NCBI RefSeq assembly: GCF_020740795.1 | Contig: NC_067296.1 | Span: forward strand, 4,131,001-4,195,000 | Source: Apus apus | Taxonomy: Eukaryota; Chordata; Aves; Apodiformes; Apodidae | Reading direction: 5' to 3' | Length of the DNA stretch: 64,000 bases | Notes under the pieces: generated by a model | Seen by the model: the letters and a program-made list of their open reading frames with translations, nothing else | Database searches by the model: none | What the model was told of the DNA's origin: nothing | Made by a program: the position numbers and the translations under genes | Part shown: piece by piece, positions 63,165 through 64,000 of the stretch | How positions within the stretch are numbered: the first letter of the stretch is position 1 | Layout of the letters: every line of letters begins with the position of its first letter

Positions 63165-63985
63165 CACTGCCCCTGGGCACAGCCTCGGGTGGAGGTGACA
63201 GTTCAGGGAAAAGAGGAGTTACCAGGTGGCAGTGTGAGCTGTCCTGGAGTGCAGGCCACAGCCTGGCCCTGCAGCCTGCCCAGAGCACCAGGCACCTCAT
63301 CCAGTTCCTCCAGGGAGGAAGACAAGCCACCCCAGGCTGGCAGCTGGTGTGATCCCCAGCTGGCATGGTTGTAGCACAGCAGTGTGTGTCAGCAAGGAGG
63401 GACATGTCAGAAGTGCATTCCAGAGAAAGATACCAGCTTGTCAGCTTCCTCAGGGATTTTTTTGAGAGTATACGTTTTACAGCTTCTTTAAGTTAAATTT
63501 CAATGTACTGGTTTTAAACTGCATTTATTGCAAGATCCAGCAGCTGGCCTGTGTCGAGCGAGTCAGCCCAGCAGGTGTCTCCCTGGCTTGTCCCTGTTTG
63601 TCAGGACACGTTGGGCATGGGCTGTCACTGCTGCTGGAGGCCACAGGGCCTGATCTCTGCCTTTCCTCCTGAGGCCTCCTACACTCAGGTCTCATTTGAT
63701 TTCTTTCCTGCTGCACATTGTCTGCTAAACCACTGCTTGTTCAGCAATGGGGTTTCAGGTACTTCTTGACTTCTTTCATGTCAGTAGTTTTGATGTCTTG
63801 GTTGAAACTGATCACTTAAAAGACTGTCCAGGTATAAAACCAGAACCCCCCAGGAAGCACTGTCCAGAAGGACTGCCAGAGCTCCTGCTGTGTGTAAGGG
63901 GGTTTAAAAGAGTGGTGGCTCTTGACTGGTGGGACTTTTTTATCAAAACCTTGAGCAATAAAGCCAATTTTTTTTGCTTTACCAG
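63165..63985 (+). other. ACTR5: ACTR5 3' UTR
   Basis: This is sequence from the stop codon to just after the polyadenylation signal. No further exon or repeat was recognised in it. Confidence 0.75.
63957..63962 (+). terminator. ACTR5: ACTR5 polyadenylation signal
   Basis: A canonical AATAAA lies about 790 bp after the ACTR5 stop codon and is followed by a T-rich stretch. Cleavage is expected about 15-25 bp further on, close to the right edge of the window. Confidence 0.75.
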
Positions 63986-64000
63986 TAACTTACATGTTTC

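Noticed and set aside
1-64000. CRISPR arrays, tRNA or rRNA genes, SLC32A1 exons
   Set aside because: No regularly spaced repeats and no tRNA- or rRNA-like sequence were seen, and the long conserved coding exon expected for SLC32A1 is absent from both strands.

Overview
The window looks like avian chromosomal DNA. Several CR1 LINE 3' ends carry the bird-typical terminus and the CR1 reverse-transcriptase C-terminal signature, and there is an endogenous-retrovirus solo LTR, a short hAT-like element and CpG-island promoters. Genes are split into short exons with GT-AG introns. The species cannot be named from the sequence alone.

Three protein-coding genes can be assembled. (1) ARHGAP40, minus strand: fourteen coding exons from 23234 down to 8751 join without a phase error into 625 residues with a complete RhoGAP domain. 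Its first, probably non-coding, exon is inferred to lie in the CpG island at 46.1-46.6 kb, which gives a 23-kb first intron. (2) ADIG (adipogenin), minus strand: a TATA-type promoter at 51.43 kb, exon 1 at 51371-51245 encoding the conserved membrane segment, and exon 2 at 49535-49234. Either exon 2 runs on to a stop at 49174 or it splices to a candidate third exon at 47906-47703. (3) ACTR5, plus strand: nine exons from 52863 to 63164, 611 residues, with a polyadenylation signal at 63957. ACTR5 is the actin-related subunit of the INO80 chromatin remodeller.

Layout: 1-8750 is downstream sequence of ARHGAP40 with no recognisable gene. 8751-46170 is ARHGAP40. 46.9-51.4 kb is ADIG. 51.8-53.3 kb is a CpG island that serves ACTR5 and is split by a 631-bp antisense solo LTR ending 84 bp before the ACTR5 start codon. 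52.9-64 kb is ACTR5, with CR1 copies in introns 2 and 8 and a hAT-like element in intron 7.

The genes do not form a functional pathway. The interest lies in their arrangement. From memory, the human order is ADIG, ARHGAP40, SLC32A1, ACTR5, PPP1R16B, all on one strand. Here ADIG and ARHGAP40 point away from ACTR5 and SLC32A1 is not between them. One inversion of the ADIG-ARHGAP40-SLC32A1 block would explain this, and it predicts SLC32A1 to the left of the window and PPP1R16B to the right.
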